Shown here piece after piece: positions 24,463 to 33,600 of a DNA stretch of 64,000 bases. The number at the start of each line of letters is the position of its first letter. The stretch's first letter is position 1. This DNA comes from Blastococcus sp. HT6-4. Its GTDB lineage: Bacteria; Actinomycetota; Actinomycetes; Mycobacteriales; Geodermatophilaceae. Under the pieces are notes generated by a model. That model searched no databases, had not been told where the DNA came from, and saw only the letters and a program-made list of their open reading frames with translations. The DNA lies in contig NZ_CP155551.1 of the NCBI RefSeq assembly GCF_039679125.1, positions 1,054,001 to 1,118,000 on the forward strand, written 5' to 3'. Made by a program: the position numbers and the translations under genes.

Positions 24463-26829
24463 TCAGCTGTCCTGCGGCCGCAGGCGGACGGCGACGAGCG
24501 CGACGTCGTCCTCCGCGCCGTCGGGCAGCAGCCGGTCGATGAGCCGGTCGCACATCGCGGTCACCGGGAGGTGGCGCAGGTCGGCCAGCGCCTCGCCGAG
24601 CAGGGTCACGCCGTCGTCGAACACCTGGTCGCGCCGCTCGACCAGGCCGTCGGTGTAGAGCAGCAGGGTCGACCCGCGCTCGATCACGGTGACCTGCTCG
24701 CTGCGCGGCCGCCCCGGGTCCACGCCCAGCAGGAGGCCGGCGCGCTCGGGGACGAGGAGCTGCTGCACGCCGTCGGGGGCGACCAGCAGCGGCGGCAGGT
24801 GGCCGGCGCTGGCCCAGCGCAACCGGGTCACCGCGGCGGCGCGTTCGGCCGGGGTCTGCTCCAGCCGGCCCACGAGCACCGTCGCCATGGCGCCGAGGTC
24901 CAGGCCCTCGATGGCGGCGTCCAGCCGGGACAGGACCTGCGCCGGCCCGGCCGCGCTGTCGTAGGCGATCCCGCGCAGCAGCCCGCGCAGCTGGGCCATG
25001 GTGGCGGCGGCCTCGGTGTCGTGGCCGACCACGTCGCCGATGACCAGCATCGTCGATCCGTCGGGCTGCTGGAACACGTCGTACCAGTCGCCACCGACCT
25101 GGGCCTCCCGTGCGGCCGGCACGTAGCGCACCGCGACCTCGAGGTGGTCGGGCTCGGGCGGGTCGGACAGCAGGCTGCGCTGCAGCGTCTCGGCGGCCCG
25201 CACGATGCTGCGCGAGCGCGCGTACAGGGCCTCGAGCACGTGGGTGCGCAGCTCGCCGGCCTCGGCGATCTCCTGGGCCGACCACGGTTCCGACCGGCCG
25301 CGGACGGTCTCCCGCCACCGCTCGAACGACTTGCGCGGGCTGAGGCGGACCTCGTCGCCCTCCCGCTCGGCGATCGCCTTGTTGTGCGGGTCGCCGCCCC
25401 AGTCGATGTGCCGGACCGCCTCGCCGCGGAACCAGAGCACGTACTGGCCCTCCGGGAGCGGCAGCACCAGCACACCGCACGCCGCCCGGCCGCCGAGCCG
25501 TGGCGCCACCGAGGCCAGGGCGTCGGTGGCCACGACGTCCTTGCCCTGGACCGCGGCCCAGCCCGCGATGGCGTCGGCGAGCCCGGCGGGCAGCTCCGTG
25601 CCGGCGCAGCCCCGGGTGCCCTGGAGGTTGACCACGACGCCGTCGGCGTCCAGCAGGTCCAGCAGGCTCGGGGTGCCCAGGACGGTGTCGGTGAGCGGCC
25701 GGTCCTCGTCCATGGTGGCGGCGGTCAGCCAGGCCAGCGTCGACCGGACCCGCAGGGCACGGTGGAACTCGTCGTCCTGCACCCGGTCGACCAGCCGGAC
25801 CGAGAGCGTCGACCCCAGGAACTCCGCCGCCGCGCGGGTGGCGTACGGCGGGGCGTGCGGTCCGCTGTAGTGGTGGCAGGCGATGAGGCCCCAGAGCTTG
25901 TCGTCGCGCAGCAGCGAGATCGACATGGATGCGCGCACGCCCATGTTCTTCAGGTACTCGACGTGGATGGGGGAGACGCTGCGCAGCGACGAGTACGTGA
26001 GGTCCAGGGGCCGGCCGGTCAGCGGGTGGTCGACCGGCTCGAGGGGGACCGGCGTGTAGTCGACGTCGTTGAACAGCCGGATCCAGTTCTTCTCGTACAG
26101 CGCCCGCGCCTGGGCGGGGATGTCCGACGCCGGGTAGTGCAGGCCCAGGAACGAGTTGAGGTGCGGCGCCTTCGCCTCGGCCACCACCTCGCCGTTGTAG
26201 TCGGCGTCGTAGCGGTAGACCATCACCCGGTCGAACCCGGTGAGCTCCCGCACCGCCCGCGCGGTGATCCCGTACAGCTCCTGCAGCGACGACGCGCGGT
26301 TGAGCTCCGCGACCGTTCCCCGCACGGCCTGGTAGGTGTTGGGGAAGGAGAAGGGCCGGGGCCCGTGCGCGGGCTCCAGCTCGACGACGAGGGTCGACAC
26401 GGGCAGCGCGCCCGGGGGATCGGCGACGGGGCCGCCGTCCCCGGTCACCGCGGGGCCCGGTTCGGTCAGCGTGCGGTGCAGGAGGGCGTCCACCGGCACC
26501 GCCTGCCCGCCGACGTCGATGGTGATCTCGACGGGGTTGCGCTCGCGGAGGTCACCGAACGCGCTGGCCGAGCGGATGACCGCGTCGGCCGCCGCCGCGC
26601 CGAGGACGTCGGCCAGCGGCCGGCCGAGGGCCTCCCGCAAGGGCAGCCCGGTGAGGTCGGCGAGGTTCTCCGACACCTGCTGGACGATCCAGTCGGGGTC
26701 GCTGACGGCGATGAGCACGCCCCGCGGCTGGATGCTCCCCGGGATGTGGATCGGCTCGCGCTCGCAGTTGGTGAGGTCGACGGGTTCGCCCACGGGCAGG
26801 AACCCGGTCTCGTGCCCGACGCCGGTCAT
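24463..26829 (-). CDS. Bacteriophytochrome with PP2C-type (SpoIIE) phosphatase output
   Basis: A 788-residue light sensor. Residues 1-130 are a PAS domain with the biliverdin-attaching Cys22 in LTNCEREPIHIPGS. Residues about 150-320 are a GAF domain with FDRVMVYRYD, GEVVAEA and the chromophore motif HYPASDIPAQ. Residues about 330-520 are a PHY domain with a PRKSFERW tongue. The C-terminus (about 540-785) is a SpoIIE/PP2C phosphatase (GDWYDVF, VIGDVVGHDTEAA, LLLYTDGLVERRD). Red/far-red light should control dephosphorylation of a partner, as with anti-sigma systems. It overlaps the heme-oxygenase gene by 4 bp and ends 9 bp from the convergent acidic protein gene. Confidence 0.95.
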   Translation of the reverse strand: MTGVGHETGFLPVGEPVDLTNCEREPIHIPGSIQPRGVLIAVSDPDWIVQQVSENLADLTGLPLREALGRPLADVLGAAAADAVIRSASAFGDLRERNPVEITIDVGGQAVPVDALLHRTLTEPGPAVTGDGGPVADPPGALPVSTLVVELEPAHGPRPFSFPNTYQAVRGTVAELNRASSLQELYGITARAVRELTGFDRVMVYRYDADYNGEVVAEAKAPHLNSFLGLHYPASDIPAQARALYEKNWIRLFNDVDYTPVPLEPVDHPLTGRPLDLTYSSLRSVSPIHVEYLKNMGVRASMSISLLRDDKLWGLIACHHYSGPHAPPYATRAAAEFLGSTLSVRLVDRVQDDEFHRALRVRSTLAWLTAATMDEDRPLTDTVLGTPSLLDLLDADGVVVNLQGTRGCAGTELPAGLADAIAGWAAVQGKDVVATDALASVAPRLGGRAACGVLVLPLPEGQYVLWFRGEAVRHIDWGGDPHNKAIAEREGDEVRLSPRKSFERWRETVRGRSEPWSAQEIAEAGELRTHVLEALYARSRSIVRAAETLQRSLLSDPPEPDHLEVAVRYVPAAREAQVGGDWYDVFQQPDGSTMLVIGDVVGHDTEAAATMAQLRGLLRGIAYDSAAGPAQVLSRLDAAIEGLDLGAMATVLVGRLEQTPAERAAAVTRLRWASAGHLPPLLVAPDGVQQLLVPERAGLLLGVDPGRPRSEQVTVIERGSTLLLYTDGLVERRDQVFDDGVTLLGEALADLRHLPVTAMCDRLIDRLLPDGAEDDVALVAVRLRPQDS

Positions 26830-27464
26830 GCCCGCGCCCCGTCGACCCGGGTCGCGGGCCGGCACCACTCGGCCAGCGCGCGGAAGGTCTCCCGCGCGGA
26901 GGCGAGGATGCGCTCGGCGTCGCCTCCGGCCGCGACGCGGGCCCGGGTGACGTGGCGGTAGCCGGCCCACATCGCGCCGGTGTCGGGGCCGTACGGCGAG
27001 AACGCCCGGATGCGGACGCCGGCCAGCCCGGGGAGGTCGGCGAGATGCCGGTCGATGAACGTGCCGCCGAGGGTGGAGCCCTCCAGGACGTAGAGCCGGC
27101 CCAGCGCGTCGTCGGTGCCGGGGACCGCGGGGAGCGCCGGCACCGCGGTCGACGCGGGGGCGCCCAGGGCGGCCAGGTCGACCGCGAACAGCTCGGCCCG
27201 GCGCCGCCGGGGCCAGTCGACGGACCGGGCGTCCACCGGCAGGCGGCCGGCCCACTCGTCGAGCCCCCGCTCGGCCGCCACCCAGAAGCCGTGCAGGAGG
27301 GTGACCACCTGCACGAGCCTGGTCCGGTCGAGCGCGGGGTCGAGCAGGTCCAGCGTGCGCTCGACGGTCTCGTGCTCGTCCGCGGTGCCCGTGCGGAGCA
27401 CACGCAGCACGTCGTCGTCCCCGCTGCGGTGGTGGTGGTGCGCAGCCTCTTCTACCGCAGCCAT
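26826..27464 (-). CDS. Biliverdin-producing heme oxygenase (BphO type)
   Basis: A 212-residue heme oxygenase that converts heme to biliverdin, the chromophore of the adjacent phytochrome. Visible are the proximal-His segment LRTGTADEHETVE near residue 30 and the distal helix LYVLEGSTLGGTFI with its Gly-rich bend. The N-terminal leader has a His-rich run (AAHHHHRSGDDD), which is unusual. It overlaps the phytochrome start as ATGA, so the enzyme and its user are co-translated. Confidence 0.93.
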   Translation of the reverse strand: MAAVEEAAHHHHRSGDDDVLRVLRTGTADEHETVERTLDLLDPALDRTRLVQVVTLLHGFWVAAERGLDEWAGRLPVDARSVDWPRRRRAELFAVDLAALGAPASTAVPALPAVPGTDDALGRLYVLEGSTLGGTFIDRHLADLPGLAGVRIRAFSPYGPDTGAMWAGYRHVTRARVAAGGDAERILASARETFRALAEWCRPATRVDGARA

Positions 27465-27492
27465 TGCTGTGAGGGTAGGTGACCCGGCCGGA

Positions 27493-28626
27493 TCAGGAGA
27501 GCCGCGGCCGGAGGAGCCCGGCCAGGCGCGCGGCCCGCAGCCCGGCGTGCACCAGCAGGCGGGCGTCGCCGTCGGCCAGGTCCAGGCCGGTCAGAGCGGT
27601 GATCCGGCCCAGCCGGTAGTACAGCGTGTGCCGGTGGATGCACAGCGCGTCGGCGGTCCGGACTGCGCTGCCGGCGCAGTCCAGGAACACCTCCGCCGTC
27701 CGGGCCAGCACGGCGTCCTCGACCAGCGGGAGCACGGCCGGGTCGGGGCCCGGCAGCTCGGCGGCCAGCCGCCACGCACCGAGCTCGCCCCAGTGCGCGA
27801 CCGGGGAGAACCGCTCGACCGCCGCGGCGACCCGCACCGCGGCCCGGGCCTCGCGCCACTGGTCGGCGAGCGCGTCGGCGCCGCGGCGCACCGCGGACAC
27901 CCCGGCGGTGCTCGCCGCCGGCAGCGAGCCCAGCGACGCGGCGGCCAGCGCGCCGGCGGGGCGCAGGTCGGTGTCCGCCGGGAGCGGCACCAGCACCGCG
28001 ACCGGGCCGCCGTCGACGACGGCCGCCACGGTCCCCGCCGCCGGCAGCCGCCACCCCGGGGGCACGGCGCCGCCGGCGGGGGACAGGGCCACCAGCACCT
28101 GGGCCCCGTCGCCGGTCAGCCGGTCGGCCAGCCGGCGGGCCGCCTGCGCCCGGGCCCCGGGCCGGCCGGTGAGCGCGTCGGCGAGCGTGCGGCCCAGGTC
28201 CTCCTCGGGCCGTCCGGCGAGCAGCCGGCCGGCGTCCGCGGCCAGGTCGAGGGCCCGGGCCAGCGCCGGGTCGGCCTCGTCGTCGGGGTCGGTCCGGCCG
28301 TCGTCCAGCAGCCACAGGTAGCCCCGCGCGCGGCCCTCGTGCCGGACGGGCAGCACCAGCCGGGTGAGGATCCCGGCAGCCGGATCGGCCGGCGTCCGCA
28401 GCGGGCGGGTCGCCGAGGAGATGCCGAACTCCTCGAACCAGCGGCGGGTGTCCCGGGACGAGCTCCGGGTCAGGATCGAGCGGGTGCGGACGGCGTCCAT
28501 CGGATCGGCGCCGCTGTCGTCGTGGGCGCAGAAGGCCAGCAGCGTGAAGTCCGCGTCCTCGAGCGTCGCGGGGGCGGCCAGCACCCGGGAGACCTCGTCG
28601 ACGAGTTCCTGCAGGTCGTCCCGCAT
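27493..28626 (-). CDS. PucR/CdaR-type regulator, probable proline-catabolism activator (PruR)
   Basis: A 377-residue regulator with a GAF-like N-terminal sensor region and a C-terminal PucR helix-turn-helix (RTADALCIHRHTLYYRLGRITALTG). It is divergent from proline dehydrogenase, the arrangement known for PruR/PutR of mycobacteria and corynebacteria-related species, where it activates proline use. Start ATG 28626 follows a GAGGAGGAGG stretch; a longer start at 28680 is possible. Control of the put genes is inferred from arrangement. Confidence 0.9.
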   Translation of the reverse strand: MRDDLQELVDEVSRVLAAPATLEDADFTLLAFCAHDDSGADPMDAVRTRSILTRSSSRDTRRWFEEFGISSATRPLRTPADPAAGILTRLVLPVRHEGRARGYLWLLDDGRTDPDDEADPALARALDLAADAGRLLAGRPEEDLGRTLADALTGRPGARAQAARRLADRLTGDGAQVLVALSPAGGAVPPGWRLPAAGTVAAVVDGGPVAVLVPLPADTDLRPAGALAAASLGSLPAASTAGVSAVRRGADALADQWREARAAVRVAAAVERFSPVAHWGELGAWRLAAELPGPDPAVLPLVEDAVLARTAEVFLDCAGSAVRTADALCIHRHTLYYRLGRITALTGLDLADGDARLLVHAGLRAARLAGLLRPRLS

Positions 28627-28670
28627 GCGCTCCTCCTCCTCGTACAGCTGTATGAGAACAGACGGGCGGA

Positions 28671-28696
28671 GTCCGGACATCTGTCCCTGGTCCGGA
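28671..28696. promoter_or_regulatory. Candidate regulator site in the put divergent promoter
   Basis: TCCGGA occurs at 28672-28677 and 28691-28696, flanking the palindrome GGACATCTGTCC (28675-28686), in the 124-bp region between the PucR-type regulator and proline dehydrogenase. It is a plausible binding site for the regulator; nothing here proves it. Confidence 0.4.
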
Positions 28697-28750
28697 GGGG
28701 TGGCGCTGTCTAGCGTTCGGGGGGACGGTCCATCGTTCCCGGGAGGTCCC

Positions 28751-29680
28751 GTGGTGCTCTCCAAGGCTCTGCTGGCGGCGTCCCGCCGACCCGGGCTGCA
28801 ACGGGTGGTCACCGGCACCCCGGCGACCCGCCGCGTGGTCGACCGGTTCGTCGCGGGCGAGACCCTGGCCGACGCGCTGACCGCCGCCCGCACCCTGGCC
28901 GCCGACGGCATCTCGGTGACCCTCGACCACCTCGGCGAGGACGTCACCTCGCGCGCCGGGGCCGAGCACTCCCGCGACGCCTACCTCGCCGCTCTCGAGG
29001 GGCTGGCCGGTCTGGGCCTCGGGGACCGCGCCGAGGTCTCGGTGAAGCTGTCGGCCTTCGGCCAGGCCCTGCCCGACGGCCACGACACCGCCCTGGAGCT
29101 GGTGCGCCCGGTGGTCGAGGCGGCGACCGCCGCGGGCACCACGGTGACCCTCGACATGGAGGACCACCGCACGATCGACTCCACGCTCGCCGCACTGGCC
29201 GAGCTGCGCAAGGAGCACCCCGGCACCGGCGCCGTCCTGCAGGCGATGCTCCACCGCACCGAGGACGACGCCAAGGCCCTCGCCGTCACCGGTTCCCGCG
29301 TGCGCCTGGTGAAGGGCGCCTACGACGAACCGGCGACCGTGGCGTACCAGAAGAAGAAGGACGTCGACGCCGCCTACGCGCGCTGCCTGGAGATCCTCAT
29401 GGCCGGGCCGGGGTACCCGATGGTCGGCTCGCACGACCCGGCGGTGATCCAGCGCGCGCACGAGCTGGCCGCCCAGCAGTCGCGGGCCGCGGACTCGTGG
29501 GAGGTGCAGATGCTCTACGGCATCCGGCCCGACGAGCAGCGCCGCCTCGCCGCCGGCGGCACCCGCGTGCGGGCCTACGTCCCGTACGGCGTCGATTGGT
29601 ACGCGTACTTCGTGCGCCGGCTGGCCGAGCGCCCGGCCAACGTCGGCTTCTTCGTCCGTTCCCTGATCACCACATCCTGA
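28751..29680 (+). CDS. putB: Proline dehydrogenase
   Basis: A 309-residue FAD-dependent proline dehydrogenase (monofunctional PutB/PruB), oxidising proline to pyrroline-5-carboxylate. The barrel motifs are SVKLSAFG, VTLDMEDH, AMLHRTEDD, RLVKGAYDEPA and YVPYGVDWYAYFVRRLAERPAN, ending in the family signature. Start is GTG at 28751 after a GGGAGG ribosome site. The next gene encodes the second pathway enzyme. Transcription is probably driven by the divergent PucR-type regulator. Confidence 0.95.
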   Translation: MVLSKALLAASRRPGLQRVVTGTPATRRVVDRFVAGETLADALTAARTLAADGISVTLDHLGEDVTSRAGAEHSRDAYLAALEGLAGLGLGDRAEVSVKLSAFGQALPDGHDTALELVRPVVEAATAAGTTVTLDMEDHRTIDSTLAALAELRKEHPGTGAVLQAMLHRTEDDAKALAVTGSRVRLVKGAYDEPATVAYQKKKDVDAAYARCLEILMAGPGYPMVGSHDPAVIQRAHELAAQQSRAADSWEVQMLYGIRPDEQRRLAAGGTRVRAYVPYGVDWYAYFVRRLAERPANVGFFVRSLITTS

Positions 29681-29705
29681 TCACACCGTCCTGAGAGGTC
29701 CTGCC

Positions 29706-31331
29706 ATGGACGCCGTCACCCGTGTCCCCGCTCCGCGCAACGAGCCGGTCCGCGACTACGCCCCCGGAGCCGCCGAGCGGGCCGCCCTGCAGACCCGGCT
29801 GGCCGAGCTGGCCGCCGAGCCGCTGGAGCTGACCAGCACCATCGGCGGGCGGCAGCGCATGGCCGCCGGGGAGCGGTTCGACGTCGTGCAGCCGCACCGG
29901 CACGCCGCCGTCCTCGGGGCCTCGGCGCACGCGACCCACGCCGACGCGCAGGACGCCGTCCGCTGCGCCAAGGAGGCCGCGCCCGCCTGGCAGGAGCTCT
30001 CGTTCGACGACCGCGCGGCGGTCTTCCTGAAGGCCGCGGACCTGCTGGCCGGCCCGTGGCGGCAGACCCTCAACGCCGCCACGATGCTCGGCCAGAGCAA
30101 GACCGCCTACCAGGCCGAGATCGACAGCGCCTGCGAGCTGATCGACTTCTGGCGCTGGAACGTGCACTTCGCGAGCCGGATCCTGGCCGAGCAGCCGGAG
30201 TCGGCCCCCGGCTTCTGGAACCGCAGCGACCACCGGCCGCTCGAGGGCTTCGTGTACGCGATCACGCCGTTCAACTTCACCGCGATCGCCGGGAACCTGC
30301 CCACGGCGCCGGCGCTCATGGGCAACACCGTGGTCTGGAAGCCGGCGCCGACCCAGCAGTTCGCCGCGCACTTCGTCATGCGGCTGCTGGAGGCCGCGGG
30401 CCTGCCGCCCGGGGTGATCAACATGGTCACCGGCGACGGGATCCCGGTGTCGGAGGTGGCCCTGGCCGACCGCGACCTCGCCGGGATCCACTTCACCGGG
30501 TCGACCCCGGTGTTCCAGCATCTGTGGCGCACGGTGGGCAACAACATCTCGTCCTACCGCGGCTACCCGCGGATCGTCGGGGAGACCGGCGGCAAGGACT
30601 TCGTCGTCGCGCACGCCTCGGCCGACGTCGACGTGCTGCGCACCGCGCTCGTCCGGGGCGCGTTCGAGTACCAGGGGCAGAAGTGCTCCGCGGCCTCGCG
30701 CGCCTACGTCCCGCGCAGCGTGTGGGCCCGGCTGAAGGACGACCTGGTCGCCACCACCGAGTCCCTCGAGCAGGGCGACGTCACCGACTTCTCGAACTTC
30801 ATGGGCGCGGTCATCGACCGGAAGTCGTTCTCGAAGCTCTCCGGCGTCATCGACCGGGTCGACGACGACCCGGCGCTGTCGATCGTGGCGGGCGGGGAGA
30901 AGGACGACAGCGAGGGCTTTTTCGTGCGGCCCACGATCATCGAGGGCACCGACCCCGGCCACGAGGTCTTCACCACCGAGTACTTCGGCCCGGTGCTCGC
31001 CGTCCACGTCTACGAGGACGCCGAGTACGACGCGGTGCTGGCGCAGATGGAGTCCGCGGCGCCGTACGCGCTCACCGGCGCGGTCATCGCCCAGGACCGC
31101 GCGGCGGTCGCGCACGCCCAGAAGTTCCTGCGCCACGCGGCGGGCAACTTCTACGTCAACGACAAGCCGACCGGCGCCGTCGTCGGCCAGCAGCCCTTCG
31201 GTGGCGGGCGGGCGTCGGGCACGAACGACAAGGCCGGCGCCGCGCAGAACCTCCAGCGGTGGACCAGCACCCGGTCGATCAAGGAGACCTTCGTGCCGGC
31301 GACCGACCACCGCTACCCCCACATGGGCTGA
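29706..31331 (+). CDS. pruA: L-glutamate gamma-semialdehyde (P5C) dehydrogenase
   Basis: A 541-residue NAD-dependent aldehyde dehydrogenase that turns glutamate semialdehyde into glutamate. Visible are the GNTVVWKPAPTQ cofactor motif, FTGSTPVFQHLW, GETGGKDFVV with the Glu, YQGQKCSAASRAY with the catalytic Cys, EYFGPVLAVHVY and QPFGGGRASGTND. Length and motifs match PruA of actinobacteria. It is 25 bp downstream of proline dehydrogenase, one operon. Confidence 0.96.
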   Translation: MDAVTRVPAPRNEPVRDYAPGAAERAALQTRLAELAAEPLELTSTIGGRQRMAAGERFDVVQPHRHAAVLGASAHATHADAQDAVRCAKEAAPAWQELSFDDRAAVFLKAADLLAGPWRQTLNAATMLGQSKTAYQAEIDSACELIDFWRWNVHFASRILAEQPESAPGFWNRSDHRPLEGFVYAITPFNFTAIAGNLPTAPALMGNTVVWKPAPTQQFAAHFVMRLLEAAGLPPGVINMVTGDGIPVSEVALADRDLAGIHFTGSTPVFQHLWRTVGNNISSYRGYPRIVGETGGKDFVVAHASADVDVLRTALVRGAFEYQGQKCSAASRAYVPRSVWARLKDDLVATTESLEQGDVTDFSNFMGAVIDRKSFSKLSGVIDRVDDDPALSIVAGGEKDDSEGFFVRPTIIEGTDPGHEVFTTEYFGPVLAVHVYEDAEYDAVLAQMESAAPYALTGAVIAQDRAAVAHAQKFLRHAAGNFYVNDKPTGAVVGQQPFGGGRASGTNDKAGAAQNLQRWTSTRSIKETFVPATDHRYPHMG

Positions 31332-31341
31332 CCCCGGCGTG

Positions 31342-31404
31342 GCCATGACCAGGTGACCTGATCATGGCGCGTCCTCCCGCACGGTCGGCGGTGGGGGAGG
31401 ACGC
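31342..31404. terminator. Two consecutive hairpins after the put operon
   Basis: Hairpin 1: GCCATGACCAGG/CCTGATCATGGC (31342-31368) with a 3-nt loop and one wobble. Hairpin 2: GCGTCCTCCC/GGGAGGACGC (31369-31404). Both lie between the convergent pruA and DUF488 genes and may stop transcription in both directions. Confidence 0.65.
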
Positions 31405-31427
31405 GGTGCCGCGAGGGAGGACGGCGT

Positions 31428-31964
31428 TCAGGGCGTCACGGCGCCGGGCCAGTGGACCTGCCCGTCAGAACCCAGCACCGCGCCGTCGGCGGGCGGGTGG
31501 GGGGTGAGCCGGCCGTCGGGCATGAGGTGGTGCACCGGGACGTCGCGGGCGAGGACGGCGACGTCGGCGACCAGCCGCCGGTGGCAGCGCCACCAGACGC
31601 TCTCGCTGCACATGACGGCCACCGTCGTCGCGGCGGCGTCGGCGAGCACCTGGTCGAGGGCCGCGGCGAACTCCGGCGTCCGGGTGTGGGCGGCGTACGC
31701 GGCGAACTGCGCGACGGTCCACCAGTCGTCGGCCACCGGATCACCGGGCGGGAGCCGGCGGCGTCCGCCCAGCCGTTCCTCCCACCGGTAGCCGACGCCC
31801 GCGGCGGGCAGCCACCCGGCCAGCTCCTCGCGCCGCGCGTCCGGGTTGGTGCGGCTGCCGGGGAAGCGGCGGACGTCGACGACCAGCCCCACGCCGGCGC
31901 TGGTGAGGCGGTCACCGAGCCGGTGGCGGTCCTCGGGCCCGTGGCCCACGGTCAGCAGCGGCAC
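31428..31964 (-). CDS. DUF488 family protein
   Basis: A 178-residue protein with TVGHGPEDRHRL at the N-terminus, VDVRRFPGSRTNPDARREEL and the conserved VAVMCSESVWWRCHRRLVADV block near residue 120, the DUF488 signature with its Cys/His pair. The family resembles nucleotide- or nucleic-acid-related proteins but is functionally uncharacterised. It ends near the put operon's terminators and is divergent from an MFS transporter gene. Confidence 0.9.
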   Translation of the reverse strand: MPLLTVGHGPEDRHRLGDRLTSAGVGLVVDVRRFPGSRTNPDARREELAGWLPAAGVGYRWEERLGGRRRLPPGDPVADDWWTVAQFAAYAAHTRTPEFAAALDQVLADAAATTVAVMCSESVWWRCHRRLVADVAVLARDVPVHHLMPDGRLTPHPPADGAVLGSDGQVHWPGAVTP

Positions 31965-32047
31965 GCCACGGGGACTACCCGGGCGCGGCCGGTCATGCCC
32001 CGCCGGTCATGCTCGGCACGGACGTGCGACGACGACGACGGAGTGCT

Positions 32048-33220
32048 GTGAGCGGGGAAGCGGTGGAGGTGCGGGCCTCCCTGTGGCGGTCGCGCGGGGT
32101 GTGGGCGCTCGTGGGGGTCACCGCTCTCGGGTTCGCCAGCTACTTCCTGACGCTGGCCTCGCTGCCGGCCTACGCGGTGGCCGGCGGCGCGCCGGAGAGC
32201 ACCGCCGGCGTGGTGACGGCGGTCTTCCTCGTGGTCACCATCGCCGTCCAGACCGTGGTGCCCGCGCTGACCAACCGGTTCGGCGTCGGGCCCGTGTTCG
32301 CGGCCGGGCTCCTCGCGCTGGGGCTGCCCGCGCCGTTCTACGTGCTCGACGACGGCGTGGCGTGGATCTGCGCGCTCTCGGCGGTGCGCGGGGCCGGGTT
32401 CGCGGTCATCACCGTGCTCGGCGCGACCCTGGCGGCCCGGGTCGCCCCGCCGGAGCGGCGCGGCGAGTCGATCGGCCTGTACGGCCTGGCCATCGCGCTG
32501 CCCAACATGGTGGCGATCCCGGCCGGGGTGGCGCTGGTGCTGAACGGGCACGTCGGATGGCTGTCGTGGCTGTCGGCCTCACCGGTGCTGGGGCTGGTCT
32601 TCCTGCCCATGCTGCTGCGGTCGATGACCAGCCACGAGGACCGCGGGCCGTCGGGGAACGCGCGGGCGGCCGTGCGCGCCGCCCTGGTGCCGTCGGTCGT
32701 GCTGTTCGTGGTCACGACCGCCGGCGGTGGGCTGGTCACGTTCCTGCCCATCGACCGGCCCGACGGGCAGCTGGCGACCGGAGCGCTCCTGCTGTGGGGG
32801 CTGGCCGGCGCGGTGACGCGGTGGCGGGCCGGCGTGCTGGCCGACCGGGTCGGCACCCGGCTGCTGCTGCCGCTGGCGGTCCTGCTGGGGGCCCTCGGGC
32901 TCGCCGTCGCGGCCGTGGGGCTGTGGACCCACCCGGTCTGGGTGCTGCTCGGCTCGGCGATGTTCGGGGCGGGGTTCGGGGCGGTCCAGAACCTCACCCT
33001 GCTGCGCTCCTTCGCCCGCGCAGGGGAGGACGGCACGACGGCGGCGAGTGCGGTCTGGAACGCCTCGTTCGACGCCGGGACGGCCACCGGGGCGCTGCTG
33101 CTGGGCTTCACCTTCGGCGCCGTCGGGCTGCCCTGGACCTTCGTGCTCTCGGCCGTCGCGCTCGCCGTCGTGCTGCCGCTGGCGCGGGTGGCCGCCCGTC
33201 CGGTGCCGGCCCGGTCCTGA
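32048..33220 (+). CDS. MFS transporter
   Basis: About 390 residues with 11-12 predicted membrane helices and a short cytoplasmic N-terminus. FAVITVLGATLAARVAPPERRGESIGLYGLAIALPNM spans helices 4-5, with the RGESIGLYG motif usual in drug/metabolite MFS proteins, and WRAGVLADRVGTRLLLPLA marks the second half. Start GTG 32048 follows GGAG; an in-frame ATG at 32009 would add 13 Arg-rich residues. The substrate is unknown. Confidence 0.88.
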   Translation: MSGEAVEVRASLWRSRGVWALVGVTALGFASYFLTLASLPAYAVAGGAPESTAGVVTAVFLVVTIAVQTVVPALTNRFGVGPVFAAGLLALGLPAPFYVLDDGVAWICALSAVRGAGFAVITVLGATLAARVAPPERRGESIGLYGLAIALPNMVAIPAGVALVLNGHVGWLSWLSASPVLGLVFLPMLLRSMTSHEDRGPSGNARAAVRAALVPSVVLFVVTTAGGGLVTFLPIDRPDGQLATGALLLWGLAGAVTRWRAGVLADRVGTRLLLPLAVLLGALGLAVAAVGLWTHPVWVLLGSAMFGAGFGAVQNLTLLRSFARAGEDGTTAASAVWNASFDAGTATGALLLGFTFGAVGLPWTFVLSAVALAVVLPLARVAARPVPARS

Positions 33221-33227
33221 CGCCGGC

Positions 33228-33569
33228 TCAGCCGCGCCGGATCGCGGCGTGCAGCGACCGGATGAACAGCACCTCCTCGGCGGAGCGCCGCAGCCAGGTG
33301 CGCAGCCCGTCGAGGTCGTTCCGGTTGGCGTCCCGGAGCTGGCCCAGCTTCGTCTGGCGCGTGCTGGCCTGGGCCCGCTGCGCGGTGGGCAGTGCCCGCC
33401 CTTCCGCGCGCGCGATCGCGGTCAGCCCCGCGCCCACGAACACCAGCTCGCGAACCTCGGTCAGGTCGGCGAGCAGCCGGTCGGCGGCGGGCTCGTCGGT
33501 CGCGGTCAGGGCGGCCAGCAGGTCGTCGGCGCGGCGGCGGCCCTCGGCGGCCGGGTCGGGAGACGTCAC
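33228..33569 (-). CDS. Hypothetical helical protein
   Basis: A 113-residue, charged, all-helical protein without a recognised domain. Segments are DDLLAALTATDEPAADRLLADLTEVRELVFVGAGL, then a basic stretch TRQTKLGQLRDANRNDLDGL and a C-terminal EEVLFIRSLHAAIRRG. GTG at 33569 is the start chosen because the upstream in-frame sequence is the frameshifted cupin gene. It is 7 bp from the MFS gene, convergent. Confidence 0.65.
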   Translation of the reverse strand: MTSPDPAAEGRRRADDLLAALTATDEPAADRLLADLTEVRELVFVGAGLTAIARAEGRALPTAQRAQASTRQTKLGQLRDANRNDLDGLRTWLRRSAEEVLFIRSLHAAIRRG

Positions 33570-33600
33570 GGCTCCACTGTCCCTGGTCGCCCCGGGAAGG

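Noticed and set aside
31452..32051. A 199-codon plus-strand frame opposite DUF488
   Set aside because: It lies wholly opposite a well-recognised DUF488 protein and has no domain.
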